Assembly: GCA_964036195.1 (NCBI GenBank)
Contig: OZ038450.1
Coordinates: forward strand, 27,282,794-27,346,793
DNA length: 64,000 bases
Source of the DNA: Sphaerolaimus hirsutus
Taxonomy: Eukaryota; Nematoda; Chromadorea; Monhysterida; Sphaerolaimidae
Direction: 5' to 3'
Below the pieces are notes generated by a model. It saw only the letters and a list, made by a program, of their open reading frames with translations. It had not been told where the DNA came from and did no database searches. Positions 1-13,400 of this stretch are shown here, one piece after another; position 1 is the stretch's first letter; each line of letters begins with the position of its first letter. A program made the position numbers and the translations under genes.

Positions 1-119
1 ATAGATGCCTTTGTGTTTGTCACCCACCTAACAAAGGACCCACTTATAAACCGCCAATCGAGCATTGCAGCGTAATCACTCATTTCCCGCAGATTTACTC
101 TTGAATAGTGCCAATTTTC

Positions 120-390
120 ATAAATATTGTTTTCCATTAAAATCGAAATTTCGATTTTTGTAAATCCTTTATTTTATGGATTAAAAATCGAAATTTGATT
201 TTTAAAAATATTTTATTTTATGGAAAAAAGTCAAACTTTCGATTTTCATAAAAAAATCAATTCTATGGATTAAAAATCGAAATTTCGATTTTCATAAAGA
301 CTTTATTTTATGGATAAAAATCGAAATCACGATTTTTGTAAATATTTTATTTTATGGATTAAGAACGAAAATTTGATTTTTGTAAACTTT
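120..390. repeat. AT-rich imperfect tandem repeat with palindromic core
   Basis: About six imperfect units of roughly 40-55 bp, each carrying ATTTTATGGATTAAAAATCG followed by AAATTTCGATTTT; the AAATCGAAATTTCGATTT core is self-complementary. Confidence 0.7.
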
Positions 391-514
391 TAGATGGAAC
401 ATTAGTTTACATTCGGAACTAGATGCCTCACTTTGCGCAGCACGGTCTGCTGGCTGCAGGGGGAAGTAAATTGAAGTCGTTGTGTTTGTTGACACACGCC
501 CATATCCCCAGCCC

Positions 515-661
515 ATAAAACATCTAACCCCATCACACATCTAAGCCCATCCCACATCTATGGGGGGGGGGGGGTTTAGATGTGCGATGGGCCTAGATGT
601 GTGATGGGTAGAATTAGATGTGCGGTCGGTCTAGATGTGCGATGGGTTTAGATGTGGGATG
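515..661. repeat. Short-unit repeat TAGATGTGNGATGGG, both orientations
   Basis: Units CATCTAAGCCCATCCCA on the left and TAGATGTGCGATGGGCC on the right face each other across a G-run. The same family (core TAGATGCATAATGGG) lies at 6002-6017, 9533-9600 and 11455-11524. Confidence 0.65.
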
Positions 662-1280
662 GCACAATCTCGAAAAAACAACCCCCCTCGATTAACTCCC
701 CCTCAAAATATTTGGAGGAAAAAATAACTCCCCTGATGACGAATTTGATGATTTACGGTAGATACATATTTTAACATACCACCACTCTTTTGATTTCCTT
801 TTATAACCCGACCGACCAGGTAGGTATTTGCCTATATTAATCTTAAGTTCTATATGCCATGCCAACATCGGCATTTCAAAATCGCACACATTTGAAATGA
901 CAAACTGACCAAAATTCTGCATTTGATTGTTAATTTTTGCGCGGACTGGTTGAAAAAGTCAAGCGGAAAATATTTTCGAAAAACATTATTGCGATTTTGC
1001 CCATCACTTTTTAGTGGCCCTACCCCTAGGTCCTAGTGCTCCACTTGACGCAAACACAAATAGATGAGAAGTCTAATTCTAAAAGTCGATAAGTCCAAAA
1101 TTGGCATACTTGAGTTAGACCGGGAACTCTCATTTTGTGTGAATTTGCAGATCTTTCCTTCTGCAGATTCTTCTGAATAGGAAAATTGACATGAATTTCG
1201 ACTACCCAATTATATTTTTAATACCGTAATCCCTTGAATACGGTACCTTCGTTTGGACTAATAACTTTTATTTTGTGCAG

Positions 1281-1410
1281 CTGCGGTATTGTCGGCTGTT
1301 TTGGCAAAATATTATGAGGTGCCGCTGTTCAATTGGGCGTCAACTAGCATTTTGTTGGCTGACACGAAGAGATATGATTCCGTTGTTAGAGTTATCAGTT
1401 CTGCTAGACG
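1281..1410 (+). CDS. Cyclase receptor exon 1 of window (ligand-binding domain)
   Basis: Follows acceptor TTTTGTGCAG and ends at donor GTGAGT; starts with two bases completing a codon, ends with two bases of an Arg codon. Encodes [20 protein letters not shown] and on to ISSAR, the part of the type I periplasmic-binding fold of ANF receptors where the ligand domain checks for a new conformation (W.S.S..L..D...Y..V.R pattern). Upstream exons lie outside or were not recognised in 1-1280. Confidence 0.85.
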
Positions 1411-4400
1411 GTGAGTAGGGTTGGGGATTTCAAAATATTCGGTACCGGGTATCGAGTTTCGGTTCCAAAATTTTCTCGGTTCGGGTTCCCAACCTAAGAG
1501 CGAGTATGAATTATTTTTAGCGTAAATATTTAAAAATTTCTTTTTTTTCTATCAAAAATAACCCAATTTAACTTAATTACCACAGCCTGGGCCGGGCGGT
1601 CAAGGAAATGTTCGACTTTTTCAACTGGCAACGATTCGCTTTCCTCTACATGGACGACAGGGCGGCGCGAAAGTGCCACGGAATCGCCGAGGGTAAAGTT
1701 TCAAATTTTTTATTATAGTGGAACTTTTCATGGCATTAAGTCCTAATCATGTCCTAAAGTTGCGTGGGTAGAACTATCTTTGCCGGTCAGGTGGGAATAA
1801 ATACACTTGGCGGACCGCATGCTATGCATTTTTCTGAAGGAAACACTCCATCATGTTGTTATCGTTAATAAAACAAAAATTGTTGCAGCAAAAAAAGAAA
1901 AACCATTTCGGGAAAAAAACATTCGTCGCTTGTACGCGACTCCGCCTTTTTCTTAAATTTTTTTGTTTGTGAAATGATATACATAAGTATCGTACTCGTA
2001 CGTTTTAGACTAAGACATAAATAATAATAAGGCGCATACTTGCGGTCCGCCGAGTATACCGCCAATCTGTGAATAGGTCTCCCCTTGAATAACTATCCTC
2101 TGGTCTCCACGTGATGAAAAATACCCACCCCTTCCCCCTTGAATAACCCCACTTCTGGGCGATAGTGATGAAAATGAATTTGAGTTGAATTTACGAATTT
2201 TGTACTTGTATAATCCGTTTATTTTACCCATTTGTAAAATCAACTGATCGATAATTTCTTTGAAACTCGACGCAAAAAAATAACATCACCCCTTGAATAA
2301 CTCGTCCCCTAAAATCTGTCGAAAACATAACTCCCTGGGGACTTATTGGAGGATTTACACTACCGTATTACCTCGAAATACCCCCATGGGGGTTTATTAT
2401 TTCGCCAGCAAAATTCGAGGGGGTGTTAATTCGAGGGGGGGGGGGGGGTTATTCGAGGGTTTTTTGATTATTTCGTCAGAAATTTTCGTAAGGATCGTAG
2501 TAAAAAGTGGGCATTTGCGTACCCAAAACAGGTAATAAATGTGTCCAAACGGGATATATTTGGACATGAAAACGTAGATAGCTACACAAACGTAATATAC
2601 ATCATGTACATTGTATACATGACGTATTTATTACGTACATGATGTCAATCATTCCGAAGGGCGGGGGTATTTTGAGGGGGGGTGGGTTATAATTTCCCCA
2701 GCCCATTTTGAGGGGGGGGGGGTTAATTCGAGGGGGGATAATTCGAGGTAATACGGTATATGCATAATGGATGATGGTAATTATAATAAAAACGGATCAT
2801 ATCCTTATGAAAAATTGCACAGGTCTTCGAAAAGTGGTAGCTCGCTCGAAGTTGATAAACGTTTTCAACATGGTTGTGGACAACCAACACATCACGGACA
2901 AGGAAATGGACATGTTTCTGGATGGATTTCCTCGAGTCACACGCAGTTTGTTATTTTCGCGATTTTTACATTTTTGTAGTACATAAATAGACTTTTTTGA
3001 AATATTGGCTTGAAAGCGTTGGTCAAAGACTTGGTCATTTGCAATTTTAAAATAAAAATTTTTTTAGAAGTGAGACGGAAAACATGAAAAAAAAAGTAAA
3101 TTTTCAAGTGAGAAGTGCAATTTCAAGTGCAAACTCAAAAACGTTTTTTTCTTCGTTTTATTGTCACTTTCTAATTTTTCAACTTTTACTTTCCATCTCA
3201 CTTATCCATAAAAACTTACTTTTCATTTCACTTTTTACCTGTCACTTCACAATTAATATTTTTCTAATTTTTTTCTTCAAATTAACCCCCCCCCCCCCCC
3301 AGTCGCGCTGGTGTGCCTAGAACACGAATCAGATATCAGACGTTTCATGCTACGTGCATGGGACAAGGGTCTGGGCGGGGACGATTACGTCTACGTGCTA
3401 CCCGATTTCGTCCGCGATCAAAACCGATCGGAATTGTGGACTCAGTTCACGGAAAAAACCGCCCAAGATAGTCGGGATTCTGAGGCTAGACGAGCGTTCC
3501 GATCGTCGATTCTTGTGCGTTTTTTGGTGGGGGCGGGGGTTGGCGCGGCGTATACTCGGTCGACTTTAATTAGGGTGGCAGAATTTACCGCATTTTTGGG
3601 AAAATTTACCGTACCGCGTACCGAATTTTTCAGATTTACTGCACCATACCGTTTACAGCGAAATTGAAGATTTACCGTACCGTTTACCGCTAAATAGAAA
3701 ATTTACTATCCAGTACATTTACCGCAAAGACCGCAAATACCGTCTGCCACCGTAGTGACTTTACACTTTTCGCTCTCGGTTCACATCGGCAGTGTGCCAA
3801 AAATGACCAACACTTGCGACAACCGTAAAATAACAACAAAATTGCAGCATTTGAACCGTTCTATGTTTACCTTTCGAAAACAGATAATTTTTTCGTCGCT
3901 TACCTCATCACGATAGTCGCATTTTTTCTCTAACTAATATTTAATTTACATGCATTATTTTTAGCAAACAATTTGACACAATTCAGGTGGAAATGATGCT
4001 GACATCCAATGATGAGTTGCATTTCTTCAAGAAAAATGTAATTAGCAAAATAAAAGAATGGCCTTTTTACTATAATTCCAACGAAGAGGAAGACCAATAT
4101 GTAAGTTTTTCCTCAATTATTTATCAAATAAATCAATTCCTGCTGTTAGTGAAAAGTGTATGTTCGGTAGACGAAAATGGTTCGGAGAAATCCAAATTCA
4201 AGGTGTTGAGTCATATGACAAAAAATAGTTTAAAGTGACAAGTAAATTCATTTAAAAGTTCAAGTAAACTCGATTATCTGTCAATAAACATTTGTTTTAC
4301 AAATATCACCCACAAAATTAACTATCAAGTTGTTCGGTACGGTATGGTTTCCAGGTGTTTGAACACCGTTCCCTCAACTATTTACATTTTCTGCATTTCT

Positions 4401-7400
4401 CCTAAAAATTTCTCCAAGCAGTGAACATAAGAATTTCGAAATTCCCAAAAAAGAACTGAAAATCGATAAAAAAAACTCATTAGCCACTACACGCAGGGTT
4501 CACTCTACAGTCCATTTCTACACGATTCAATCTACGCCTATGGAATAGCCCTAAATCGCTCATTGGAAGCTGGGCACCAAATCTACGAAACACAGGCCCT
4601 AATCAATTATACAAGGAACATAAGTTTTCTAGGCTCCAGCGGGCACGTAATTTTGGACATGGACGCAAATAGAGAGCCTAGTTTTGTCCTGAAAACATTC
4701 GACAAATCGGCCAATGTGAAGCCGTTCGCGGAAATTCTGATGTACAAGAAGGACGGCAAGGTTTGGTTGAAAATGAAAATGAAATTGAAAATGTGAAAAT
4801 GAAATGAAAATGAGCAAAATTCAATACCACATTCTTTCAACTTACGGATGGATATCCTATATGCAAGGGTGTACTTATGTCTCATGCATGGGTGGATACT
4901 TTACGGCCATAAGAACGAGTGTTTCAATTTCCGAAATAATTGAGCGAAGAAAATACTATTATTTTCAAGTTACAAAAAATTTTTAAGCTCCAGGAAACAT
5001 GTCTGATTTCAATAAGTTCCTTTATTTTTTGGTTTATTATATCAAATTTGTATTGAAAAGTTAATTTAACTACTAAACTTCATTTCCAACTATCAACAAA
5101 TCCAGAAATTTTAGAAAAACTCGTTCCCATAGCCAGAAAGTGTCCGCAAAGTGAGACATAAGTACACGTGGACATAAATATCCATTTCTATGTTCAAAGT
5201 CCCTTATATTTTGCTAAAATGTATCCGTTTCCAGACAATGAACTTACTGGTTCCCGAGCGAATGATATGGGCGGGCAGGAATAATTTCATTCCCGTTGAC
5301 ATACCAAAGTGCGGCTTGCAGGGGGAGAAATGCATTGAAAGGAAATCATCCAATGGTTGGTTATTATATATTTACAAACTTAAAAATGGTCATGGAAGAG
5401 TGGCCGATGGCAATTCTACTAAAATGGCTGACTAAGGTACAGTTAGAGCAGTGCAAAATGTGGCCTCCTGGTAGCTCAGTTGGTTAGAGAATTCACACTC
5501 ATAGTGAAAGGTCACGGGTTCCAGTCCCGGCCAGGGTGAAAACGTTTTTGCACCTTTTCTGTACTAAGTGATAAGTAAAATTTGAGATTGCAAGTAAGGT
5601 GATAAATGAAACTACCGTAAAGTAATGACAGAATTCGTCGTTGTTAAAACGTCAAGATAGAACATTTTAAACGCAACAATTTTTTTTAGTTGACAATGTA
5701 CCTAGTCGCATGCGCTGGTCGTTGTTTATTGAAATATTATGATTTACTTTTTCAAACTAAAAATGAGTCTTGCGAACTCGAAAGACTCAAAATTCGTGAA
5801 AGCTTTGCAACATTTACAACTAAAATGTTTCCAAACAGATGATGTTTGTATTATAGGAAAATTGAAGTCATAATAAGTCATTATGTTTTCGACTTGAAAT
5901 ATTTTTTTGCATATCCTAATTTGAAACCATTTTATGTAATTGTAACCAGGGTAATTGTAACCAGGGTAATTGTAACCAGGGTAATTGTAACGAGTAGGAC
6001 TCATTATGCATCTAAACTAGTGATGGAAAAGCGCCAGGAAAAATGGCGCCAGGCTACGAACAACATGTGAACTTTTACAAGTAGGTCATCGTATCAGATA
6101 AAGATAATCCTTTAAGTATTACGTGGCGGCATTTGAAAACAGAATGCGTAAAAAATCTGAAAGCTGCGAGGAAAGTGTGTATACTCGCGGACATCACACT
6201 TAGGTAGTATGAAAACCTACCATAACCCATCTGAATAATGAACCAAAAATTATACAGTTTTTCATCGTAATATTCTGTTTTAACTATGGAATGATTACAT
6301 ACTTAATCGCGAAATTTATCACAAGATTTTATTCATTAAATTATGGTAGGTGTCCATACTAGATGTGCTGTCCATCGATTATACTCTAAGAAAAATTTAC
6401 TTTCAGCCTGAACAGTGGCCAAAACAAACTTCATGTAGTGATCAGCGTGATTGCTACTTTTGAGGAAAAGCGCTGGCTAGTTCTTAGTTGACAAGCCCTG
6501 CAAATATTCTACCAAAACTGTCAGCCATGATAACTATGACATCAAATAACTCAGACTGATGAATGACATACAAATGTACATATGTTAAAGCATTTTGCAT
6601 TTTTTACTGCCTGGATAATCCCATCCTTGATCCATAATCGGGATTCCCAGGCATTTGACAAAATATTTTTGCTGCATGCATTTTTTTGTATGCTGCCTCA
6701 TCAAAGGTGGTGGGCTTGACTGCGCCAGGCAGATACACGCGCCGATGACATTCAATTGTGGTTATCTGATCGAAACTTTTGTTTGAAAATCAATGCAGTG
6801 TTTGCACAAGGAAAGCAGCTAATGCTTGTGTACCTGCAGGCACTTTTTGATGTATCCTCACTTGTAATACCGTATTTCCTTGAAATACCCCCCGGGGGGT
6901 GATTGTTTCATTGCGGGATCCGAGAGGGGGGGGGGGTTAAATGAGGGGGGGGGGTATTATTTCGCCAGAAATTTTTTCAAATCCTAGTACAAAATTGTCA
7001 TTTGTGATGTACACTGGGGTAGAAAAATGCATCAATAACTGACATGTATAGACTCCTGTAGACTAATAGTAGTACGTAGACAGTATAAACACTGTTCTAA
7101 CGTGATTACGACATTGTTTTAACGTGTGTTCTGCACTACGCAGAACACAAACTGCAGTATTCCTCATGTACGTTCTCTTTACACTCAATCTGTGGGGGGG
7201 GGGGGTATTTCGGGGGGGGGTGATTGTTTCTTAGTGGTCTCGAGAGGGGGGGGGGGTCAAACGAGGGGGGGTATTTCGAGGAAATACATTATACTTGTAA
7301 AGTGCGCTTTCTTACTTGCAAAGATTAGTGGCAGTTTACTTGTAAAGTGCGCGCAAAATGCAGTTGAAATCTACTTGTAGAATGTGCACAAAAATGCAGT

Positions 7401-10400
7401 TGAAAGGTACTTGTAAACTTGGGTCTTATAACTTGTAAAGTTGTATATATTTACTTGTAAACTTTCAGATTTTCTTTACTTGTAAACTTTCATACTTGTA
7501 AAGTGGTCATTGCCCGCCAGAAACAATGGCGCCAGGCGCCAACAATTGAAGGTTCTATTTCAGCATGTTTATTGACAAAAACAACAACATTTATATAGCA
7601 GCAGTGGTAAGTATTACAATTCCTTGATGGTAAAAAGCCATTACACAGCATCTATACATAAATGAAGTTGTAAAATGTATTTTTATAACATTTTCTTGAG
7701 GTAAACTTTATTAAGATACAAGTATTTGAATGGGAGGGCGTACATTTCATCTCAATTTACATCATTTCACATGAATCTTGATTGAGTAACAAAATAAAAT
7801 CACTCAAGTGTACAAAATACGTTGTAGGTTATCAATTTTGCAAGGTAGTGATAAAACCCACTTTTGGTCAGTCAAAAATCACTGGTTTTTCATATAGAGT
7901 AGACACAATCAGGGTTGGCAAAATCTCAGAAAAAAATAAAAATAAAATAAAAATAAAATGAAATATTCAAGAATAAAATAAAATAAAATAAAATGGAAAA
8001 TTTAAGAATAAAAATAAAAATTGTATAAAAATTCGAATTTTTGTAAAATTTTTGTAAAATTGTATAAAAATTCATATTTTTGTAAAATTGTATAAAAATT
8101 CATATTTTTTGTAAAATTTTGTCTCGTTGCTTGAGTTTCTACCTGTTTATTCATGGATCTGGGTCCCAAGTGTAAAGTGTCAATTGTCATGACAAATGTA
8201 AGGTTACGTGTAAATTGTCATGACATGTAAAAAATAAAGTGTCAATTGTCAAGCAAATTGTGTCCAAATCTTATGTTTTATATCTAAATATTATGTTTTG
8301 TATCCAAATTATGTTGTTGTTGAATCCAAATCTTTTGTGAACATTTGGATACAAAAACATAAGATTTGGATACAAAACATACTATGCATACAAAAACACA
8401 AGATTTGGATACACAATTTACACTTTGCATGACATTTGTCATGACAATTGCCACTTTGCTTGAAATTTGACATGACACTTGACATTTTGCATGACAATTG
8501 ACACATTACTTTACATTTGTCATGACAATTGACAAATTGCATTACATTTTACAAATGTGCCCAGCACACTCCACTAGTCCTTCTACTGAAAATGCAAACC
8601 ATTCTTATCAATAATTGTAACTTTACACTTGCAGCTAGCTAACAATACATAGTGCATGCAACTTTTGAAAAGTAAGGGAAAAATTTGTCACAGGTTTTTC
8701 ATGTATAGGTCTAATTATAACATTTTTCTGGCCTTGCATGCATGATTCTGATTTTTTGTAAAATTTTTGTACAATTTTTGTAAAATTTTTGTGAAATGTG
8801 TCATTTTATTTTATTAATGACTTTTGGGAATAAAATAAAATAAAATAAAATGAAACAAGAATAAAATAAAAATAAAATAAAATTTTTATACAATTTTTAT
8901 ACAATTTTACTAAAATGAATTTTTATAAAACCAACCCTGGACACAATGCAAAAGATTTGTAAAATTGATGATGCAAACTGTAAAAATAAAATAAAATTAA
9001 AAGTTTTTTGTAATGGTTACAAATTCAGGGTAAGTATTGTACAAAGAAAAACTTTATGAGCACCTGTGTTCTCATGGGGCAACATTTCTGAAGAAAAAAT
9101 TCATTTTGATGTTTACCACATACATCCGTACATTTGTCACTAATATCACAATTCAATGTGCCTTTTGTGACATAAACAGATGAACATGAACATGGAATAC
9201 CTAGCATTAAGTAGGTGAACGAAGTATATGTATACATTGATAGTGATGCTTCATATTTCAGATGTTAGTGTAAGTACATTGGCCAGAATTTATATTTGAA
9301 AAACACTCCTAAAAGTCCCTAAAATCAATTTGGCTCTTGGCAACCTGGCGCCATTTCTGGCGCCATCGAAAACAATGGCCCAGGGCGCCAAATTGGCGCC
9401 AGCAAAAATGGTGCCAAGCGCCAATGGCGCCATGGCGCCATTCAAAGTAATGGTGCCAGAGAAAAGGGCGCCAAGCGCCAATGGCGCCATGGCGCTGGCG
9501 CCCTTTGGCGCCATTCCATCACTAATCTAAACCGATTATGCATCTAGGCCCATTATGCATCTAAACCTTATCCTACCCATTATGCATCCAGACAAATAAT
9601 CAGAGTTGGGAAAACGTATTTACGTTTACCCGAAATACCCGGTTATTCGGGTATTTATACTTACGTTTACGTTTACGCTTTCCAAAAACACCGTTACATT
9701 TTGTTACGTTTTCCTGGCACAATTACCTGGGTACCAGAGAAAACGTAAAAATATGCTACACGGAACCGTATTGTTTGACAAATGTAGTGTATTATGATGA
9801 GTTCAATATGTTCTAAGTTGAGGCGTTCTAATTCCGCAATTGGAGAACTCAAACACCAATTTGTAAGGTAAAAGTAAAAAGTTGAAGGAAAGTATTTTTG
9901 TGAGGGAGAACTGAAATGCAAATAAAAAGTCAAAGACATTTTTAGTGTTTTCTCATGACTGGCCATTTGTCTTTTCACTTGCCATTTCACTTACAAATTT
10001 ACTTTTCTTTTAATTTTTACTTGCCATTCAACTTGCCATTACTTCTCACTCATAATTTTTTTTTCTTCTCCTGTTACATTATTGGCACCTTATAGTTGAC
10101 ACTCACTAGTTGACAACGATGCAAAATGTGAACTCCAATCCCAATTCAGTATCCTGATCCCATCATTCTAAATAGGTATATAACAAATACAGGTAAGCAG
10201 AAAATGTCCATGGACATATCAACATCCAAAATGTTGTAAAAACCCATTTTTTTGTATTCTCTGATAGTGGAAGCACTTAATATAATTTTTATGTTTATGT
10301 TTTATTTTACGTTTCCCCCAGTATTTTGAAAATACCTTACAAACGTACTTAGTAATTGTACTTTTGATTTGGAAAAGGTATTTACGTTTACATTTACGTT

Positions 10401-13400
10401 TTCCAAAAATACCAGTATTTGTACAACTCTGCAAATTATGCATTTAACCAGAGTTGTTAAAAGTACTGAACTTTTTTTAAAGTAAACATAAACATACCGT
10501 AAATGCTCCAATAAGACGGCAGTCGGTTTTTATTGTTTTCAGCACATTTTTGAGGGTTGCATTATTGGAGAGGGTCGTATTGTATTTTTCAAAGACTCAA
10601 CAACTCAACTTGTCATTTAACGCGTATGAGCATGGCACCGTAAAGCAATAGGTAATCACATCAAAGCATGAACGGGGAATCTTGTGACGTCGCGCCACCG
10701 CACGCTTTGATGTGCGTTCAGTTTCTTCAACCAGCCGCAGCTCCTCCTCCAATGAATAGTGGCGGTGGTGCAGCTTTTTGCGCTCTTGCGAACTGCCTGC
10801 CGACCCTTGCGAACTGGCCGCCAGCTCTTGTGAATTGTCCGCTGGCTCTGGCGAACTGGCCGCCAATTTGTCCGTCAAATTAGCAGCGTCCGAAGATTGC
10901 GACATCGTTTTCCTTTTTTTTAAATTTTTCTTTGGAGGTCGGATTATTGGAGGGGGTCGGATTATTGGAGAGGGTCGCTTTATACTTACACAACGTGCCA
11001 AAGGGGGTCGTACTATTGGAGAAGTCGCTTTATTGGAGGGGTGTCGTTCTAATAGAGCATTTACGGTAAGTATTGTTGTTTTACTTGTCCCTGAGTACAG
11101 AAAACATTTAGTAGTTTATTTTTATTTTACAGTGCGTAAAAGGTGAGTAAAATACTTTTTTTTCCAGAGAGAATGTAAAATAGAGTATTTTTCCAGGGAC
11201 GACGTAAAAGTGGGTATTTTTCTCACAGAAACATAATGTAAAAATCTGTATTTTTGAAATTTTTACCCTGAAATACATCAAAGATGTGTTTTTCTTTCCT
11301 GATAAGTATTTGTCATATGTTTGTCATAAGGAAAATGTCCTGTTTGTCACTTTTTGTCTGGCAAAATGACATTTTCTGTCCCCTTAAAATACGTTTTCTA
11401 TACACGCGTACTTTCAAAAAGTACGCGACTAAGTGAGTACTCGTGAGTAATCGGTCTAGATGCATAATGGGTAGTATTAGGTGCATGATGGGCCTAGATG
11501 CATAACCGGTTTAGATGCATAATGGCACAGGCTCATTGTAACCCCCAACCCCACAGTGCTCGTCTACATAATGGTCACACTAATTCTGGCACTTCTATTC
11601 CTGTCTATTGTAAGTTTGGGAGTTGTTCAACACATCCGGTGAGTGGGTTTGGTGCTTTTGTTTTAATATACTTTCCAATGTTCTTGATTAGAGCACGATA
11701 GAGCCCAAGATTTTGGCGCAATAAACAATGGAGTATTACAACATGGATAAAAGCGCTTTGAATAATGGAAATTTTTCTGAAGATTTCATTTGGGAAAAGA
11801 GATCATTTCTTCTACCCGAACGAAGACATTTATCCTAATTTAAACCTTTGATTTCGGGCGTTTTTGTACTTTTGTGAATACTCACATTTTTTGATCACAC
11901 GCTACACACAGGAAGCGGCTTGTAGCAAACGAAATGGCAAAAATGTTATGGAAGATTCCCTACCGCGAGCTTGTCTACCTCAATGACAAGGTGTGATTCT
12001 TAAAAAAGTCAAAGTGTGATCCAGGTTTTAGCAAAAAAGTAGCTTTAGGCACCGAAATTCGCTGCAAATTAATATTTATGAGACCTAAACACTATAGGCA
12101 AAAATGGGCAGGGTTCAATTTTCACCCAATTTTACTATTTTTGTTCAGCACAACATTTTTTATGTATTCTTTGCAAAACTATTGCAAAATATTGCAAACT
12201 TTTCCTCTAGGTATTGACAGAGATATGTATTCTAGTTGGGATTGTATAAACTATGAGCCCTGAATTCAACCTCTGCTATTGTGGGTAGCCCTTAGTATCC
12301 CTTAGTTACTAACCAGCAGTTTCACACCAAACACCCCTAGACATTTGTACCCATGGACACATGTGTGCTCAGTGGACATCTGTACCGCTCAACACCCAGG
12401 GCTAATACACATATAGTGGAATATTCACAGGTATTTCAATTCTGGTATGTATTCAAAGTTTCTAACATTACGTCATTGGGTAGTATTGAAATCCACAACC
12501 AGTAGAAGTTGAAGCTCATGCACGTGTTTCCCGGATGTCCAGCGGGTACAGATGTCCAGTGAACGTGAACGTACACATTGCCGCACCGCACACTGAAATT
12601 TTGCGTTCAGCGTTCGAACATTTTCGCACGCTGAACTACAAACGCTGAAATCAAAATCTAACGAACACAGCGTTTGTAAAGCGTAAAAGTTCGGAATTTG
12701 CAATATTTCGCGTAATTTGCATGCGAGCTGCGTTTTTTGCGCATTAAAAACGTTCTGTTCTTTAGATTTTGATTTCAGCGTTTGTAGTTCAGCGTGCAAA
12801 AACGTTCGAGCGCTGAACGCAAAATTTCAGTGTGCTGTGCGCCATTTGAAAGCAATGATGTCCAGAACCAGCACCCTTACCCAGTAATCCACACTACTCC
12901 AAATACCCCCCCCCCCGCAGTCAAAACGTTCCAAATCTCTTGGCTCTCTTCGCACAATCACCACGGCCGCCTCTGATGACACAGCGGAAGCCATTGCAAG
13001 GGGGGAGAAAAACGCTGCACATTGGAAAGGCACCCTGGTGTTTGCGAAAACGCATCAGACCAGTTTGGTGTTGAATTCTAATGCTGATCATCAGGCTATG
13101 AAGGATGTCGGTTGGGGGGTACTTTATTTTGGGGGGGGGTAATTTTTTGATTTTTTTGGTTGAAGTTTTTGGGATGTTGACTTTTGGAGTGAATGTAGCA
13201 TGCATTGAAAATGCATGAAAATTTTTTTGATTTTTTTTGTTTTTAGTCAGACAATTGATTCCCTTTTTTAGTAAATTTCCGAGTTTTCCAACATAGTTGA
13301 CACAATTTGGTTTTCCTTGGCATTCCTTTATCAGAAGGTGGCATTACTGGGTCTACATGTGCACCGGGTTTACACGCGCACCGGGTTTACATGCGCACCG

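Larger units (their letters stand above)
1..1280. other. Non-coding stretch upstream of first recognised exon
   Basis: No exon recognised. Holds the AT-rich repeat at 120-390 and arrays of a ~20-base unit like TAGATGTGCGATGGG in both orientations (about 515-565 and 575-661). The segment near 1064-1105 resembles one near 52510-52545 (shared word TCTAATTCTAAAAGTCGA), so it is part of a dispersed repeat. Confidence 0.5.
6018..9524. mobile_element. hAT-like non-autonomous element, 3.5 kb, with nested insertions
   Basis: Ends TAGTGATGGAAAAGCGCCA and (reverse complement of the right end) TAGTGATGGAATGGCGCCA, flanked by a perfect 8-bp duplication ATCTAAAC (6010-6017, 9525-9532), as expected of the hAT superfamily. 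Subterminal GGCGCC clusters and repeated TACTTGTAAA motifs could be transposase-binding sites. No transposase frame seen. Contains two later insertions (6870-7289, 7910-8939). Confidence 0.88.
10449..11450. mobile_element. Decayed CAGAGTTG-family hAT-like element
   Basis: Left end CAGAGTTGTTAAAAGTACTG matches that at 32701, and the right part (TACTTTCAAAAAGTACGCGA near 11410) matches the same copy near its end, but the right terminus is lost. A TA-target element is inserted at 10497-11066. Confidence 0.65.
6002..11524. mobile_element. Composite region bounded by inverted TAGATGCATAATGGG arrays
   Basis: The left boundary is an array of CATTATGCATCTAAACC units, now split by insertions (6002-6017, 9533-9600, 10432-10448). 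The right boundary (11455-11524) is the same array in inverse order, ending TTTAGATGCATAATG. All other elements in this 5.5 kb sit inside. No target duplication was found for the outer pair, so an outer transposon is an inference. Confidence 0.5.

Noticed and set aside
3515-3667. Continuation of the exon 4 open frame
   Set aside because: Runs into TTTACCG repeats; the donor GTGCGT at 3515 gives the phase needed by exon 5 and family similarity stops there.
7126-7380. Gly-rich frames in MITEs (also 15594-16243, 18202-18477)
   Set aside because: Arise from G/C runs in the TA-target MITEs.
9290-9530. Alanine/proline-rich frames on both strands
   Set aside because: Products of the GGCGCC palindrome cluster.
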